Below are positions 11,430 through 23,814 of a stretch of DNA of 64,000 bases, one piece after another (position 1 is the stretch's first letter; the number at the start of each line of letters is the position of its first letter). A program made the translations under genes and the position numbers. This stretch comes from Reticulitermes lucifugus (taxonomy: Eukaryota; Arthropoda; Insecta; Blattodea; Rhinotermitidae), in contig JAKCWW010000460.1 of NCBI GenBank assembly GCA_026260175.1, positions 47,081-111,080 of the forward strand. Direction: 5' to 3'. Below the pieces are notes generated by a model. The model saw only the letters and a list, made by a program, of their open reading frames with translations. It did not search any database and had not been told where the DNA came from.

Positions 11430-11880
11430 CAGTGATGGGTAAAATGCGGCCCTCCTACCTTTACAGGACATAATCTCAGAAACACAAAACAAAAAAAATA
11501 TTAAATTGGACGAATAATTACTTTATTGGCATTTACACAAAAACATTATACAGCCATACGTTGTATTATCAACAATACAACATACTTTCCATACTAGAAA
11601 ACAAACAGAAGTTCCACCTCACAGACGTAACAACTATCGCGCTATTTGACTTCTTTGCTTATACGCTGAGGAAACGGAAAATACAGTGGTGGATAAACGT
11701 AGCTACTTGACAACACAGCGTCTTTCATTTCTATTCTTTTCTCAATCGCAGTCTAAGACTGAATGGAACAGGTATTATAACTGATGATACATAAGTAAAA
11801 AAACAGATACCCTTTATAATGTATCCCGCAAACACTTTTTTGTTCATGTGGCCCTCGTACCCAAAAGTTGTTCACCACTG
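11430..11880. mobile_element. hAT-type MITE, 451 bp
   Basis: The left end is CAGTGATGGGTAAAATGCGG; the right end reverse-complements to CAGTGGTGAACAACTTTTGG. Both have the CAGTG...GG-TAAA/GAACA form of hAT termini. Flanks CTCTAATG and TCCCAATG agree at five of eight positions, a likely decayed target duplication. A GCGGCCCTC block near the left end and a GTGGCCCTCGTACC block near the right are subterminal inverted repeats. Confidence 0.65.
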
Positions 11881-12079
11881 TCCCAATGTTTAGTTCCACA
11901 AAGCTCGTAGACACTACAGTCAGGCACTATTCACGTTAGTGGGGTTAGAAGAAGGGCAGTTTCCGGTAATCTTCAATTGCGTATAAAATGTGCTGACTTC
12001 AGCAAGAAAATCAACGGACAATATCGAGGGTTTTGTTATTTGTTCATAATTACGTTTAAACAAACAACGACAAATTTCA

Positions 12080-12340
12080 CCATTAGTAACACCGAAGTAA
12101 AATGGATCTTTAGGAAGTGGGATGGGGGGGGGGCATGGACTGGATTGATATGGCTCAGGATAGGGGCAGGTGGCGGGCTCTTGTGAATNNNNNNNNNNNN
12201 NNNNNNNNNNNNNNNNNNNNNNNNNNNNNNNNNNNNNNACCTTCGGGTTCCATAAAACGCGGTGAATTTCTTGACTAGCTGACGACCTGTTAGCTTCTCA
12301 ACAAGGACTCTGCTCCATGTAGTTAGTTAGTTAGTGACAC
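12080..12340 (+). pseudogene. LINE 3' end with (TTAG)n tail, split by an assembly gap
   Basis: Translation before the gap: KWIFRKWDGG, then GLIWLRIGAGGGLL. After the gap: LRVP, stop, NAVNFLTS, then RPVSFSTRTLLH. This is the last part of the ORF plus the 3' UTR of the same LINE type seen at 6.8 and 9.7 kb. It ends in three TTAG units at about 12321-12335, probably the LINE's 3' microsatellite. Confidence 0.7.
12189..12238. other. Assembly gap (50 N)
   Basis: Fifty unknown bases. The gap interrupts a LINE 3' end, so its true size is unknown. Confidence 0.99.
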
Positions 12341-12387
12341 CGAAGTACGAAATGTGACTTCTCAAGCGGTTTCGACGAAGATTCAAA

Positions 12388-12561
12388 CTTCTGAATTATA
12401 ATTGTGTGTCGATTAGTAAATAGTTACCACGTTTAGGATAAGCTGGCTGCAACGTCCATTAAATCCTACAGGAGAGTTCTTGGACTGCAGAGGCCCTGCA
12501 GAAAACTTTTCCGAAACGTCAGTAACTATTTACCAATCGACATAGTCATATCCCAGAAGAC
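12388..12561 (+). mobile_element. FB-H foldback, two arms
   Basis: The left arm CTTCTGAATTATAATTGTG, then TCGATTAGTAAATAGTTACC, mirrors the right arm GTAACTATTTACCAATCGAC, then CATATCCCAGAAGACG. The right core is TTTTCCGAAACGTCAGTAAC. The CTGAAGA strand is lost (CCTGCAGAAAAC). Confidence 0.7.
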
Positions 12562-13059
12562 GTGAATGTTCAACATGGAAGTAGTCCATACTGCACATGT
12601 AACACTGTTTCCATATTCTCTTCAGAAATAATTGTGGCAGCATGACTTACACAAGCAGGCTGATAGCGCACCTTCATCAGGAAATCATTTCTAATCTGGC
12701 CAAACAGCATGAATCCTAACGGGCAAAAAGACAACACACAATGCTCGTACGTCAGATTTAACCAGCGTTTCGTAAACCATACAGAGTATTATGATATTTG
12801 ATGTTCCCACGGCGGTGGGTATTAGAATTACAATCTCTGGGACATGATGCTATGTAGTCTGGTGGACAGGTAATAACGTTCCTGAGGAATCTGCTGTCTC
12901 CATCCCCAGAGTAGAAGACAGAAATGAGAGAAGAAAAAGTGGTGCCTGATACGAGAAAGAAGAATAGGGCCCAGGCAATGATGTACTAAGCAGACTCGTG
13001 TTCGGGAGGTGAATGGTCATAAGCTACTCTGGCTCTGTTTTTCCTCAGTCTCTCTAAAC

Positions 13060-13110
13060 CAGGGGTGGACAAACGTTCTAAACGACGGCAGAATTAAAGG
13101 TTACAAGCGT
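13060..13110. mobile_element. Possible hAT left terminus
   Basis: CAGGGGTGGACAAACGTTC resembles the CAGGGGTGGxCAAAC start of some hAT elements. I found no matching right end or target duplication, so this is only a candidate remnant. Confidence 0.25.
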
Positions 13111-15805
13111 CCAGCCGAGCCGAAAAAGAAACCAAAACAATATAGCCTATTTAAGCAACGTTAATACCAAATAAATGCGACAGATGGTACTGGCCGGTTA
13201 CTGACGACGTTCTCATTACTTGGAATAAATCTGGACGTTGGAATGGGCAGAACTGCATTAAAATTTTGTACGACATCTGCGCCCTGATATCGGATTTCTT
13301 TCATTCATTAGGCAGAAGGGGCGATCAAAAATTTTTCTGAATATTCACCGAAGTGAACATCTGTTTGACTTAGAGGCCACAGAGCTCCAGTTGAAGACTG
13401 TCTTAAGCCTTTTGGACATCAGTGGAAAAAGCAAACGTAAATGGGTAATTTTTATTTTCTTCGCTCCTTAATTATTGAAATGTATGATAACATTCATCAT
13501 GAAACTAACGAAGAATGTCACAGTACTTATTGGTTGCACTCAATCTCGCATGCCTGCTTTGTACATTGCAAGTACTCGTATGCGCTAATGTCTTTTTCTG
13601 CGTAATTTTAAGAACAAAAGTAGCTTTCTGAGAGGAGGTTCTCACAGCGGTCCTGATAAAGAAACCCTTCTTCAGACTACCGTGAATGTGGAGGCAGCAA
13701 AGTCCTCGTAAATAGTGGCACCCTTCCAACATGCATGACGCCTTACTCCAGAAGAAAGGGTTCTACAAAAGGATATTAGAGTTTGGAAAGCATTTACATT
13801 CGTATATGTTTCATGTGAAAGGTAGTCTTTCTTCTGAAGAATTACCAGTATATTCAAGGGATCCACATAACTCAGCTTGTCAAACATGAATGTCAGATCA
13901 GCTACTTGCTAGTCAAGTTTTCAAGATGAAACACTATAAAAATATAAGGTGGGAAGTCCTTACCAGTCAGTATTGAAAACATACACTTTAGCCAAAAGTA
14001 CATCCAAAAGGGTCTCGCTGCTCAATACGCAAAGATTCAAATTCGGAGTACGTCCTCCGCAACTAAATATACAAACAGAAAATTCAAAGAATGCTGATGA
14101 AGAAAGAATTAAAATTCCTGCATGTTAAGAAGGAAGATCTTAATTAGAAACTTTATCTGTTACACATGCATCTATCAAAAATGGGGAAAAAGTTGGTACC
14201 TTACTGAAAGATCAATTAATGAAATTAGAGAATGAACTGAATAACAAATACACAACTCTGAAAAAGTTATTAGACAACCTGATAAGAACACAGACACCCA
14301 AACCCGAAAAATATAACATCTTTCACCCCGAGTTGTTAACAGTACAAAAATATAGCTGAATGGACGCTGCTCGTACTTTCCCGGAAGACATGTTTCGTCA
14401 CTAATTGCAAAATCTCACCAACAATTCACAATTACACGACGCATGCTGCTGTCACAAAATACAAAATACACCNCCGGTTCAACTTCGTCGCCAGAAACGG
14501 TCAACCTGCTATGCACCGTATACAAGAAACTGCCGAAGAAGACACCCTGATGCCATCAGTAATCTCAAAGTATACAATGACATCGCTCTTTTCTTACCAA
14601 ATCTCAGCATCGCGCCAACCGGTATTTTTCAGACTTAGTGCCGCAAGGGTTATATTATGAAAATCACACTCTGAAAAGCGTGTCCCTTTGTCCGTATCCG
14701 ACCTGTGCAGGTTTAGCCAACCACAGCAATTCACACCAGCACTTTTGACAAATTAAGCAAGAATTATCAGTTTGCTTTTGAAATACCATGTGCAGCGACA
14801 TTCGGACAAAGATGATGTCAACGCCACGCTACTGACTTGTATTGTCCTTCGCCCACGTCAACAATACGGTGGAATTCAAAAATCCGCCGCATTACACGAG
14901 CACTGTCGGCAGAAAGATAATCGAATAACTGTTGGTATCGAAACAAAGATCTGTAGGCCTCCTGATAGTGAGACATATGTTACGTGGCCTGGGAAATTAG
15001 CATCTGTTATAAAAGTATTAAATCATACTGCTCGAAGACAAAACTTTCACATCTCCGTGAGCAGTAGAAAACCCTCCGCGGTCCGCGGTTTACACAACCT
15101 GCTCCAAACAAAAACGAGGACAGTATCTTGCATGGAGACCAGGATTGCCCCCCTCCAAATCCTCACTTCCATTCATGGCATCGTCCCCAACCCATTCGAC
15201 GCTACACAGCCCCTACAGTTGACCCCTACAGTTAAACCTGAATCGTTACCTTAAGAGCATATCTTTTCGATCAGTGTTGTCCATTTCTAGCTTCGTTTCT
15301 TTACATTATTGGTAAGCGATCGTAACCGGTAATATAACATCGTCATCGCCGGATGACGATGTTACACAAGGTTCTAAATAAACGTATAAACAATAAAAAT
15401 ACAAGCCAGAAAGTGTAATTATATCGTCTGCCACACTGGTTTCTCTTTGAATCAGCTGCACTCCTTACAGCATACAAAAATCCTTCATGTAGAACGCACC
15501 AAACAAATGGAAACACCAGGGACGACCTAAATCTGTAGAAGTCTAACACGTTGGGCATGGAACTGTAAAATTGCAGTACCAGCAATATTTTATCGGTCTG
15601 GAACTTCTTTTGCCCTAAGGGAGAAACACAGATTTAAGGGTGTTCAGGGAAATATTTAGACCTAAGAGGGAGAAACTTGAAGGAAAGAGAATACACAAAG
15701 GGGAGCTTCGCCATTTGCAGGCCGTCTCTTCACCAAATATATAATTAGGGTGGAAGACGGAATGAGCGTTGGATTTATGCATGGAAAAGTGATCAACCAC
15801 ACACA
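13111..15805. other. Unassigned stretch with weak coding traces
   Basis: Frames at 14120-14400 and 14772-15254 (160 codons) give peptides such as MKLENELNNKYTTLKKLL that look coding-like, but I cannot name a family. One ambiguous base lies at 14473. If 13060 is a hAT start, 13370-13430 (ATELQLKTVLSLLDIS) could be hAT transposase debris, but that is weak. Confidence 0.35.
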
Positions 15806-15807
15806 CA

Positions 15808-16035
15808 ACTTTGGTCGGAAATCCAAAAAGAACGTACTACTTAGAGATACAACTATGCACAGATAAGCGGTAAAATTAAAACAGATCTTAAATTTGGTGT
15901 GAGGATGTGAAGTGTGTAGCTCAGGGCTGGATTAATAGGTAGGCTCTTGTGAAAACGTAAAGAAACCTTCGCGTGCCGTAAGAGACGGGTAGCTACTTGG
16001 CCAATTCAGCAACTACAGGGCTAAGCTTCTCAAAA
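15808..16035 (+). pseudogene. LINE 3' fragment, heavily mutated
   Basis: Translation with stops: LVGNPKRTYYLEIQ, then VKCVAQGWI, then ALVKT, then NLRVP, then ETGSYLANS. It lines up piece by piece with the LVGKPEG-type LINE end (LAQDRD, RALVN, NLRVP). Confidence 0.65.
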
Positions 16036-16896
16036 AAAACTACCCTAATATGGGGAATAAGTGTGTGCGTGGATTAGACAGCAGATATTCTAAGATTAGT
16101 TTCTGTCAGTAGAGGTGAGAATCGGTAGGTGAGTTTTATATTGTTCTTAATTGGTATCCATTAGCAATATTCTCCATGGAAACCCATGACCTCAAACACA
16201 ACAAAATTTACCACTACACTGCACGTTCCGGCTGGTGACAGTATTAACACATCCACGCTTGTCTGAACGCCACGGTTGGTTTCCGGCCGAAAGAGACAGG
16301 TGAAGGTTATGCCACATCAGGACATCCTAACTCATGCCCCGATAAAAACGTAAAGGCGACCCATTAATCTGCAAAAAGATCGCAATCCCCAAAATGTGTG
16401 CGGATAAGTCGAATATTATCAAAACCGTCTGTCTTATAGTTACCTGCATGGTAAAATTATTTTTGTTGTAAATCATAAGTAAACAGCACTAAAATGGACC
16501 TCTCAGAAACAGCATGTGACCATACGAATTGGATTCATCTGATCAAAAAACGGAACAGTCCACAGGCCGTTAACACGCCAATGGAACTTCCGAGTCCCAT
16601 AAAATGCTCTGAAGCTGACACAAGAGGCCAAGGAGACTCGAAATTATGCTGAACTTTCGAAATATGCATGAAATTACTAAAGAACGTGAAAGAGAAGTTC
16701 TATCTTCAATGAATTAAGTTTTACAATTACAGTATATTCTTAATTAAAGACACCTGTCGAATTATCTAAGTACAAATTGCACTTACAGCAATCATTCAGT
16801 CATCTTACGTTAAACAATAAATGCCTCCAATATCATCGGGCACAAAACCTGGTGACTGTGATACGGTCCGCAAAACAAAAGAATAAAACGACTTAT
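16036..16896. other. No recognised feature
   Basis: No open frame above 60 codons and no repeat ends seen. Confidence 0.5.
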
Positions 16897-16980
16897 TTCT
16901 TCTGGTAATGACGCTGTGTAGACTGGCATATCGTTACCGGCGTTTCAGAGGACCTTGCTGCTTCTATCCTCGTGGCAGTC
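16897..16980 (-). mobile_element. FB-H arm, minus strand, degenerate
   Basis: On the plus strand it reads CTTCTGGTAATGACGCTGTG, then TACCGGCGTTTCAGAGGACC, then TGCTGCTTCTATCCTCG. The family order is kept, but both core strands carry changes (GAGGATA; GAAACGCC). Confidence 0.65.
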
Positions 16981-18435
16981 AAGAAGAATAAAAGTTCCGA
17001 CTGGATAGGCAGAAAAATTTTTTCTCAAACAGAGTACATTCTGCTGCCAAAAGATCGATATTTGCTCCATTTCATTTTCGATATCAGGGGTAATAGGGCG
17101 CTGAAGTTCCCTTTACGGGATACATCTTCTAATCAGAATTCGTATAAACATTTTCCGTGCCCTTTATTTTCAAACAGTGATCTTGTCGCCCCGAACAGAG
17201 TGCATCGGAGAAAAGGTTTCTCCAACACAGTGATTTTTAGTTGACAATGTTTCGGGTAAATCAGACTTTTGCGTTATGGGTTGGCCCGAGTTGCGGGAGG
17301 AGCATCCGTCTCTGCCGCCTGAGTGCACACAGTTGTATTAAAAATGAACGACCGCATACTGTGCTGTTCGGAAGACAATTTCTGGCAACAAGAGCCAATA
17401 TTTTGTCACACGCACTACATTTGTTCCTCTTTGTGATTTATACATATTTAGACACTTAGAAGTCATCAACGATATAAAAGGCTAGCACTACGGAAGGTAA
17501 TTCAGCGGTAAAGACTGCAGTGGCACAGCAACCGCGCGTCATTTCAAAACTACCCACCTCCAAAGCTTCATCATAATCTGACAACAGGGGTACCAACTCA
17601 GGTACAGAATATTTCAAAGAGAATAAGTTGTTTTTATGTTGTAGTCCACTCAATACGCCTTAAGCTAGAATATATAATAGAAGACGGCTCATAACTTATT
17701 TCTGGATGTTACGGCGTTCTCACTTCGTTGCCATGGCAACATGTAGTTTCACGTACTTACACAGGTGGCACCACCTTGTTCTAAACTGCGCCATCTAAAG
17801 GATAAAGCTGCAACTTATAATTCACTGTCTTAACGTATGGTAAACAAAAGGTACCACGCGCCGATCACAACAATAATTATTTGACAAACTTTACTGCCAC
17901 ATTACATACAACACTTCTCGGCTTGTAGAAGCCACCATCAATCGCCCATTTATGAAAATACTTAAGGGCAAAAAATGCTGACAATATCAACTTGTTAGAT
18001 AAAAGTAATTTCACAATGTATTCGAAGTTAAAGTTACATCTTGGCTTATTCTTTTCAGACGAAACAGTGAATAATTTCTTGAATTATGTTAAAAACATAA
18101 CAAAATATAAGTATGTTGGAAAGATATAGTACTTATCTAAAATCATTTAAAGGGTTACCTAACACATCCTTCTAACATATTTATATTTTATATTATTATA
18201 TTATTGAAATACACTTCCCTACAAGTTTTCAGAGAAGTACTGTACCCTTGAAACGTATTTTACATTTTCTTGTATTTCTTAATACAATTTAAACATTTTA
18301 TTCACTCTTTCTGCCAAAAAGAAGAACCCAAGATATAATTTTCACATCTAACACATTGTACAATTTTAAATCTCAATTGCTTTTATTTTAACAATTTCGT
18401 ATTGCAAGAATTTTTTCTCCTAAAACCTTTTCTAA
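16981..18435. other. AT-rich unassigned stretch
   Basis: Frames of 65-90 codons at 16972-17653 have no recognisable domain. The region 18000-18430 is strongly AT-rich and leads into the hammerhead-like motif at 18444, which would fit an element body, but I cannot confirm that. Confidence 0.4.
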
Positions 18436-18495
18436 ATTCGTGCCTGATGATGGCCTTTAGTAGCCGAAACATATAGCATGCAGGTCGGCAATACC
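18436..18495 (+). ncRNA. Hammerhead-like motif of Penelope-type (pLTR) style
   Basis: CTGATGA (18444-18450), GGC...GCC helix II (18452-18454 with 18463-18465), GAAAC (18466-18470), a short hairpin CAT...ATG, then GTC (18484-18486). UGCC before and GGCA after could pair as helix I. As in FB-H, one extra U (18451) precedes helix II. Penelope-like elements are known to carry hammerhead motifs; I see no reverse-transcriptase or GIY-YIG coding nearby, so this would be a terminal-repeat remnant. Confidence 0.35.
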
Positions 18496-20660
18496 CCTTG
18501 TCAAATAATTATGGTAGTAATGGACGATCCCTTCTGTTTACCTGGTATTACGCATCACAACGGGATGGCACTATCTAAATTCGTTTTAACGTAACACAGA
18601 TTAGAGTTAGGAAGGAATGCGGTGAATTAATACTTAAACAGTAATAAAGAATTTCAACTTAATGTTTTATGGTTATTTTGTTACCTAAAATAATATTAAT
18701 CCCACAACATGAAATTGAAATTCCTTGCCGCTTTCAAATATTGTAATTTAAGACACGTGTCAGCACATTATTATGCAGATTGTACCCGGTACCTAAGCGT
18801 TAATTCTCACTGATGTTATTAGATGACCATCTCCAAAATCTAAACATGTAGGAGAACATTATAATGTAAAGAAATATGACATGTTATAGTTACTGTGATG
18901 GTATAAAATATCTTTCACGTTCAATTATGGTTCTAAACAAGACAACAAATTGAGATGTTTGGTCATTAACTGTTACTCGTATTACGTAATGATTTCCCGG
19001 GTCCAGGCACCATACCATGGAAAGACTGAGATGGAGCGGAGGTGACGCTTTACAACATTCTATAACTCGGCGTCAGAAGCAACTACGGTCATCCTTACAC
19101 CCCGGCAGCTTAACTCATGAAAAAGTGCCTAGATAAAAGTCTGGGTGCACCCTAGAGTAGCCGTCGTCGTGATGTCAGCGCCAAAAATCCGTGCCTCGCG
19201 AACTGAATGAGGGCCCCCCCCCCAAAAAAAACACTATATGTAAAAAAAATACGACAAGAAAAACAAAAAATTCTGACCTTAGAAGATATGAATTTCTATT
19301 CATGAGAAGTTACATGCGGCTTTTCTAGTTGAGCGTTTTAGATGCAAGGTCATTACCAAGAACTCAACAATTAGACCTACAGCTTTTAAAACCACTTGGC
19401 GAACCTTAGAAATTGTTGGTTCGGAAACTCAGTGTTGCTGTTATCATTACAGCTGCTACTGTTGCTATCATTACAAGTACTTTCTCGGCTTCTAATGCAT
19501 ACGTCGAACAAAATCTTTTGGCTACATCTGATGAGACGATTAAACGTTTGGAGTTCCATTTCTCTAGCTGCAGCAGTTCCTGAGAATTAAATATGTAAAA
19601 CAGTGTTTTTGACCCTCCAAGTCTCTAGTGTAAATAAGCAAGGGCGTTGGTCGCCTGACTTGTGGCGCGTTCTGTTGACATTTCCTCGGCGTGCCAAACG
19701 AAGGTTTTGCTTGACGCCGGCCGTCATGTTAGACTCTTCAGGGAATGTACTATGCGCTATCGCATAAGTGTCTTTGGAAAGAATCGCGGAGCAGCATTAT
19801 TTAGTGTAGCTATTCAAATGTTAAAACAATTTAATTATCTATCATTTCAATCAACGCCATGATTCTAATCCGCCGTAGTACCTGCGATATGCACTAGCAG
19901 GAGAATTCGAAACTAAAATACTCAGAAAATGTGTACTACTGCGTAGTATCCCCTTTCTGCTTCAATATCTCACCTGGTATGCGTCAATGCAATATACGTC
20001 ATGAAACAATTCTCAGCTGTACGTGGAAGAGTCAGCGTCATACACAGAAGCTGTACGTTTGTTATCCCTGAAAGCTTGCTAACTGAACTCCATAGAATTG
20101 AGAGAATTCTGTCCACCGACCTCGCGTTCTGCGCCCACTCGCTCTGACTCTCTTCTTTCCTTTGTCCTCCCTCTCCTTCTCTCACGTTCCATCTCTTTCT
20201 GTGTCCCTACTGAACCAAGCGCAGCCAGGGCCCAGGCCGTAGCACCGCTGATGTCTTCCAATGATTAATTGTCGCAACACGAGAACTGTACAGCAAAGCG
20301 AATCCAACGAACGAACGCTGGCATAGCTGCTCCTGGCAAACACAACCTAACCCCCCCCCCTTGGAATATATACGTGAATACGTGAATACAATCTACTGTT
20401 CGTACTGCTGCAATACCATGCCTTCAAACACACAATTCCCTTTCCACCCAAGACCTTAAAACCCACCAGTACTGCAAGGAACTTCCTAGGAAGAGTAGAT
20501 ATCGATTGCAACTTTATAACAAACGACGGTGTCTTACGCGTGTAGGCCGACTTACTTGAACCAAGAAGACGGCGAAATGCATATGGAGAATGTCGGTTTA
20601 TTGTAACCTTATTTCGTGTCTAAAAGCTTTAATGGTTGATGACAATATAGTAGTTAATTG
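18496..20660. other. No recognised gene; low-complexity patches
   Basis: Short repeats include (CTG/ATT)-rich sequence at 19430-19490 and a pyrimidine-rich tract at 20120-20190. Frames are 60-71 codons and unrecognised. Confidence 0.45.
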
Positions 20661-20664
20661 GCAG

Positions 20665-20800
20665 ACACAGACGTCTCGGGGTAGCGGTAAGCATCCTGAT
20701 GAATACTCAGGAGGTCCCAGTTTCAATTCTCGCCTCAGTTCGCCTACCCTGAATTAAACTTACGTGCATTTTCTCACTGCCTCTAGGCACATACTGGAAG
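20665..20800 (+). mobile_element. SINE-D copy, tRNA-derived head
   Basis: TCTCGGGGTAGCGGTAAGC (box A region), then GGAGGTCCCAGTTTCAATTC (diverged box B GGTTCGAATTC). The minus-strand shadow RRTEARIETGTS resembles a peptide from a widespread cockroach tRNA-SINE. The body beyond about 20800 is unclear. Confidence 0.55.
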
Positions 20801-20854
20801 AGTGACTTAAATGAGGCCAATACCGCTTCCTTACAGAGGCTTCCCAGTCTACAA

Positions 20855-21258
20855 AAACTCAGCTGTGAAGGTGATGGCAACGATAGCCTCTTCCTTAAGC
20901 GAGTTCTCCACACAGTGCGATCTAGTACTTCCTGTTTCAATTTCCACTATTCTCTCTTTTCCTCAAGGTCATCCAGTAGCTGCTTACGTTTTCTTCCTTG
21001 TCTTCCCGTCACTTCTATCATTCCCTCTATCTTTCCTTCAATAACTTGTGTTTGAAGGCAGTTCTACGCAAGATGTGACTAATTCAGTTAGCCTTCCTTA
21101 TGTTTATTGTATGTCGGATATTCCTAATACTTCATTTTTCACACGATCGGTCCAACTGATCTTCTCCATCCTTCTCCAGCACCACATTTCAAAACTTGAC
21201 AGGTATTTCTGATCTACTTTCCGAAGTGTCAAAGTTTCAGCACCATACAAAACTATGT
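20855..21258 (-). pseudogene. LINE reverse-transcriptase C-terminal remnant
   Basis: Read on the minus strand from 21258: VLYGAETLTLRKVDQKYLSS, then FEMWCWRRMEKISWTDRV, then KNEVLGIS, then further down KQEVLDRTVWRTRL. This is the post-RT C-terminal region of insect non-LTR retrotransposon polymerases (recalled form AETWTLRK...LESFEMWCWRRMEKI). Several frameshifts and stops show it is dead. It is a different LINE type from the LVGKPEG fragments, or the upstream part of a related one. Confidence 0.75.
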
Positions 21259-21840
21259 TCTAAATGTTGCAAAAGAAAGTTTATTATGTAAAAGCACATT
21301 ACATGTGTGATCTAAGTGTATCAAGAACTCTACACAGAACGAAATAAAATTTTCCGTAGCTGCACAGTGCGTTTAATAATGCTTACCACAGCAGCAGTGA
21401 TTCCCGCCTTCATTTCATCCTGTCAGAAGAATATTCGTACTGATAACAAACCCTCAGCAACATGTTATGTCTGAACAATTTAATTTCGATGGCACAACCA
21501 CGTGGTTTGCTTCCCGTGTATACTGGATTAATTACAAGAGACCGTACTCTATTTCCTGGCTCATCAAATTCGCGTAATTACTACGGACTTTATGAAATTT
21601 TATAATCTCAAGTTTTCTAGTCTTAGTACGCTATAATATACTCTGCTAACCATTGTGTTAAGGACCGTCACTGTCAGAACTCTATGTTCGAGAAGATGGG
21701 TTCAAGGTGAGAACAAATGGGGCCCTCTGGGGATCGTACAGATGGTCAATGTTGTGAAGGAATACGCTGATGTTCTCGAGTGACGACGGGGGAACAAAGT
21801 GACATGAGGTTGTCACTGCGGTCGCAATAAAGAGTACTGC
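21259..21840. other. No recognised feature
   Basis: No open frame above 60 codons and no element ends. It may include further upstream, unrecognisable LINE sequence. Confidence 0.4.
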
Positions 21841-21842
21841 CT

Positions 21843-21915
21843 TCTGGTACAAGAGGCCCACTTCAGTAGATAGGTATCAAACTACACGGCGTCATGTCCC
21901 AGAAAGCACTAATCT
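21843..21915 (+). mobile_element. FB-H arm fragment
   Basis: It reads GTAGATAGGTATCAAACTAC, then ACGGCGTCATGTCCCAGAAA. This is the downstream half of the arm only; the GAAACGTC core is absent. Confidence 0.7.
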
Positions 21916-22334
21916 TCAGAAGGTAAGGAGCAGTTACTTGACGTAGGGACGAGGCTGGGATAGGGAACACTGATTAAAAGTTTCCAACTTTCAGTTTGTA
22001 GAACCAGTGACAGAGACGGAAGATAACGTTAAGATGACTCTTTGGGAGACACGTTACGAATACCGGAGATGGAAGAAACTGACTCAGGATCGTGGTAGAC
22101 TGGTCACAGTGTTCAGAGTTCGACCTTTGAAATCACGGTATTAATTAGGGGACATTTAACACTTTAGAACAGTAACATTCACACATTGTAGATTTTGAAC
22201 GAATTCCGAGACCATATTTCGCTCACATCATCACTAAGCAAAGATAACGTTGGCCCTGTGCACGATGTGGTGACAATATAGATGTATAGCTCCACACATT
22301 ATTGACTCAGCAATAAGTGGAGTGGCCAGCTTCA

Positions 22335-22500
22335 CACCCAGCCCCATTTACCCCCCCCTCCCCCGGGCAGGAGTCCCCGTTACTCACTGATTAATTGTGG
22401 GTGGGCCCCAGAGCCCGTCTAGCAGCTTTGGAGAAGATAAAAATCTCATGCCCCTACCGGGAATCGAACTGCCTGTAGCCTAGTCACCATACTGTCTACA
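22335..22500 (-). mobile_element. SINE-A, minus strand, 3'-shortened
   Basis: The plus strand shows GTGGGTGGGCCCCAGAGCCC, then GGAGAAGATAAAAATCTCATG, then box B inverse GGGAATCGAACTGCC. The distal body is absent or degraded into a C-run at about 22350. Confidence 0.75.
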
Positions 22501-22547
22501 CTGTCATTAAGTGTATAGATTAAAATAGAAACGCTTGGATCTGAGAT

Positions 22548-22660
22548 GTGAAGCTGTAATTCTTGAGACGACGGCACTACGTTCCTTCGAAACGTTGGGA
22601 ACGACTCACCCAATGACACAGCGTCACAACCCGCAAGACCTGATAAATCCAAATCATATC
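22548..22660 (+). mobile_element. FB-H arm with diverged core
   Basis: GTTCCTTCGAAACGTTGGGA is the core; the upstream strand is CTTGAGACGACGG. The downstream segment CAGCGTCACAACCCGCAAGA ends in the ATAAATCCAAATCATATC tail of another subfamily. Confidence 0.6.
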
Positions 22661-22984
22661 TGCTGTCGACATTCTTTAATGATGCGTCAGCTTTCACTCC
22701 ATTGTATGTTTTTTGCAACTGCCTTCGCTTCCTTCGATTGTAGTTCCAAAACTGCCTTCCCTTCGCAACTAGATTAACTGCTCCACACATAAACTGAGCT
22801 GCGCAACCTTATAATTGACAATCGGTCCCACTGCACGGTATGTCAATTTATGACCAACATGTGAAAGAATGCGCCTATCATAGACTGGTAATTTATTGCT
22901 CTAAAATTCTTGCACGGATGTTTCTAAATCAGCCCCATTCCCTGCGCAGGCAATAAAGGCTTATGGGTGTGAAGAAGTATAACT

Positions 22985-23180
22985 CCACGCACTCTTAACC
23001 TCGGCACTTTACTCACCGGCAAAGCCCACGCACACTATACCCATTTAATATGAGACTAGGTAGGCCCCAAAGCCGGTCCGGACGCTTTGGAGTACAGAAA
23101 AATCTCTTGCCCGTACAGGGAATCAAACCATGTTTCCTTGATCATCGAGTCCATAGCCCAGTCGCTGTCCCGATCCATAA
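22985..23180 (-). mobile_element. SINE-A, minus strand
   Basis: The plus strand shows TAACCTCGGCACTTTACTCA, then AGGTAGGCCCCAAAGCCGG, then TCCGGACGCTTTGGAGTAC, then the inverse box B GGGAATCAAACC. The proximal body has lost the CCGGGGCG block. Confidence 0.75.
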
Positions 23181-23814
23181 TCAGCCCGAAATACCTAGTT
23201 TAACTCACAATTCACCACTGCAATTCACTTTCACCCTTTGTCAGCAACGCTTGGACTGTCAGCAATTAAAAGCATGAGCACCGTATCATGTTGTCACAAG
23301 AATTCCACTCCTCTCTGCATCTCGTGTCGAACACCTCGTATGTATACGAACTGAATATCACAGGACAGAGGCCTTGTCCGACTTCACTTGATGCTGGAAT
23401 TCTATCGACTTTTCTTTTAATAGGTTGAATATGTATTATGTGTCTTCACACAGACTTTGAACGAGTTATATGGAAGGCCGAGGCCTATAGCCTTTCGAGC
23501 AAAGCTCCATCAAGGTGGAGTTTATCAAAAGCCTTTACATTGTCCATAAATGGTACATCAGTTTACAAAATTCACGTCCTGATTTCTATAATTTGTTTCA
23601 AGTCAAAATACATCCTATAAATGGCTTTATCTTTCAGATCCAACATTCTGCCCATTTATTCATTGAGAAATAAATGCATGTAACACAGTTTTCTAAACCT
23701 GTAAGCCGCAGGGGGTTCGCGAGAGCCTTCTAATATGTTGTAAACTTCCAAAATAATCGAAGTTAATCATTTAAATGGGGCGCTGAGTATGTACTTGTAC
23801 TATACAGGGTGATT
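23181..23814. other. No recognised feature
   Basis: Only a 60-codon frame at 23438-23620 without a recognisable domain. Confidence 0.45.

Noticed and set aside
14772-15254. 160-codon plus-strand frame as a host exon
   Set aside because: No recognisable domain, no convincing splice context, and a neighbouring overlapping frame of similar quality. Left as unassigned.
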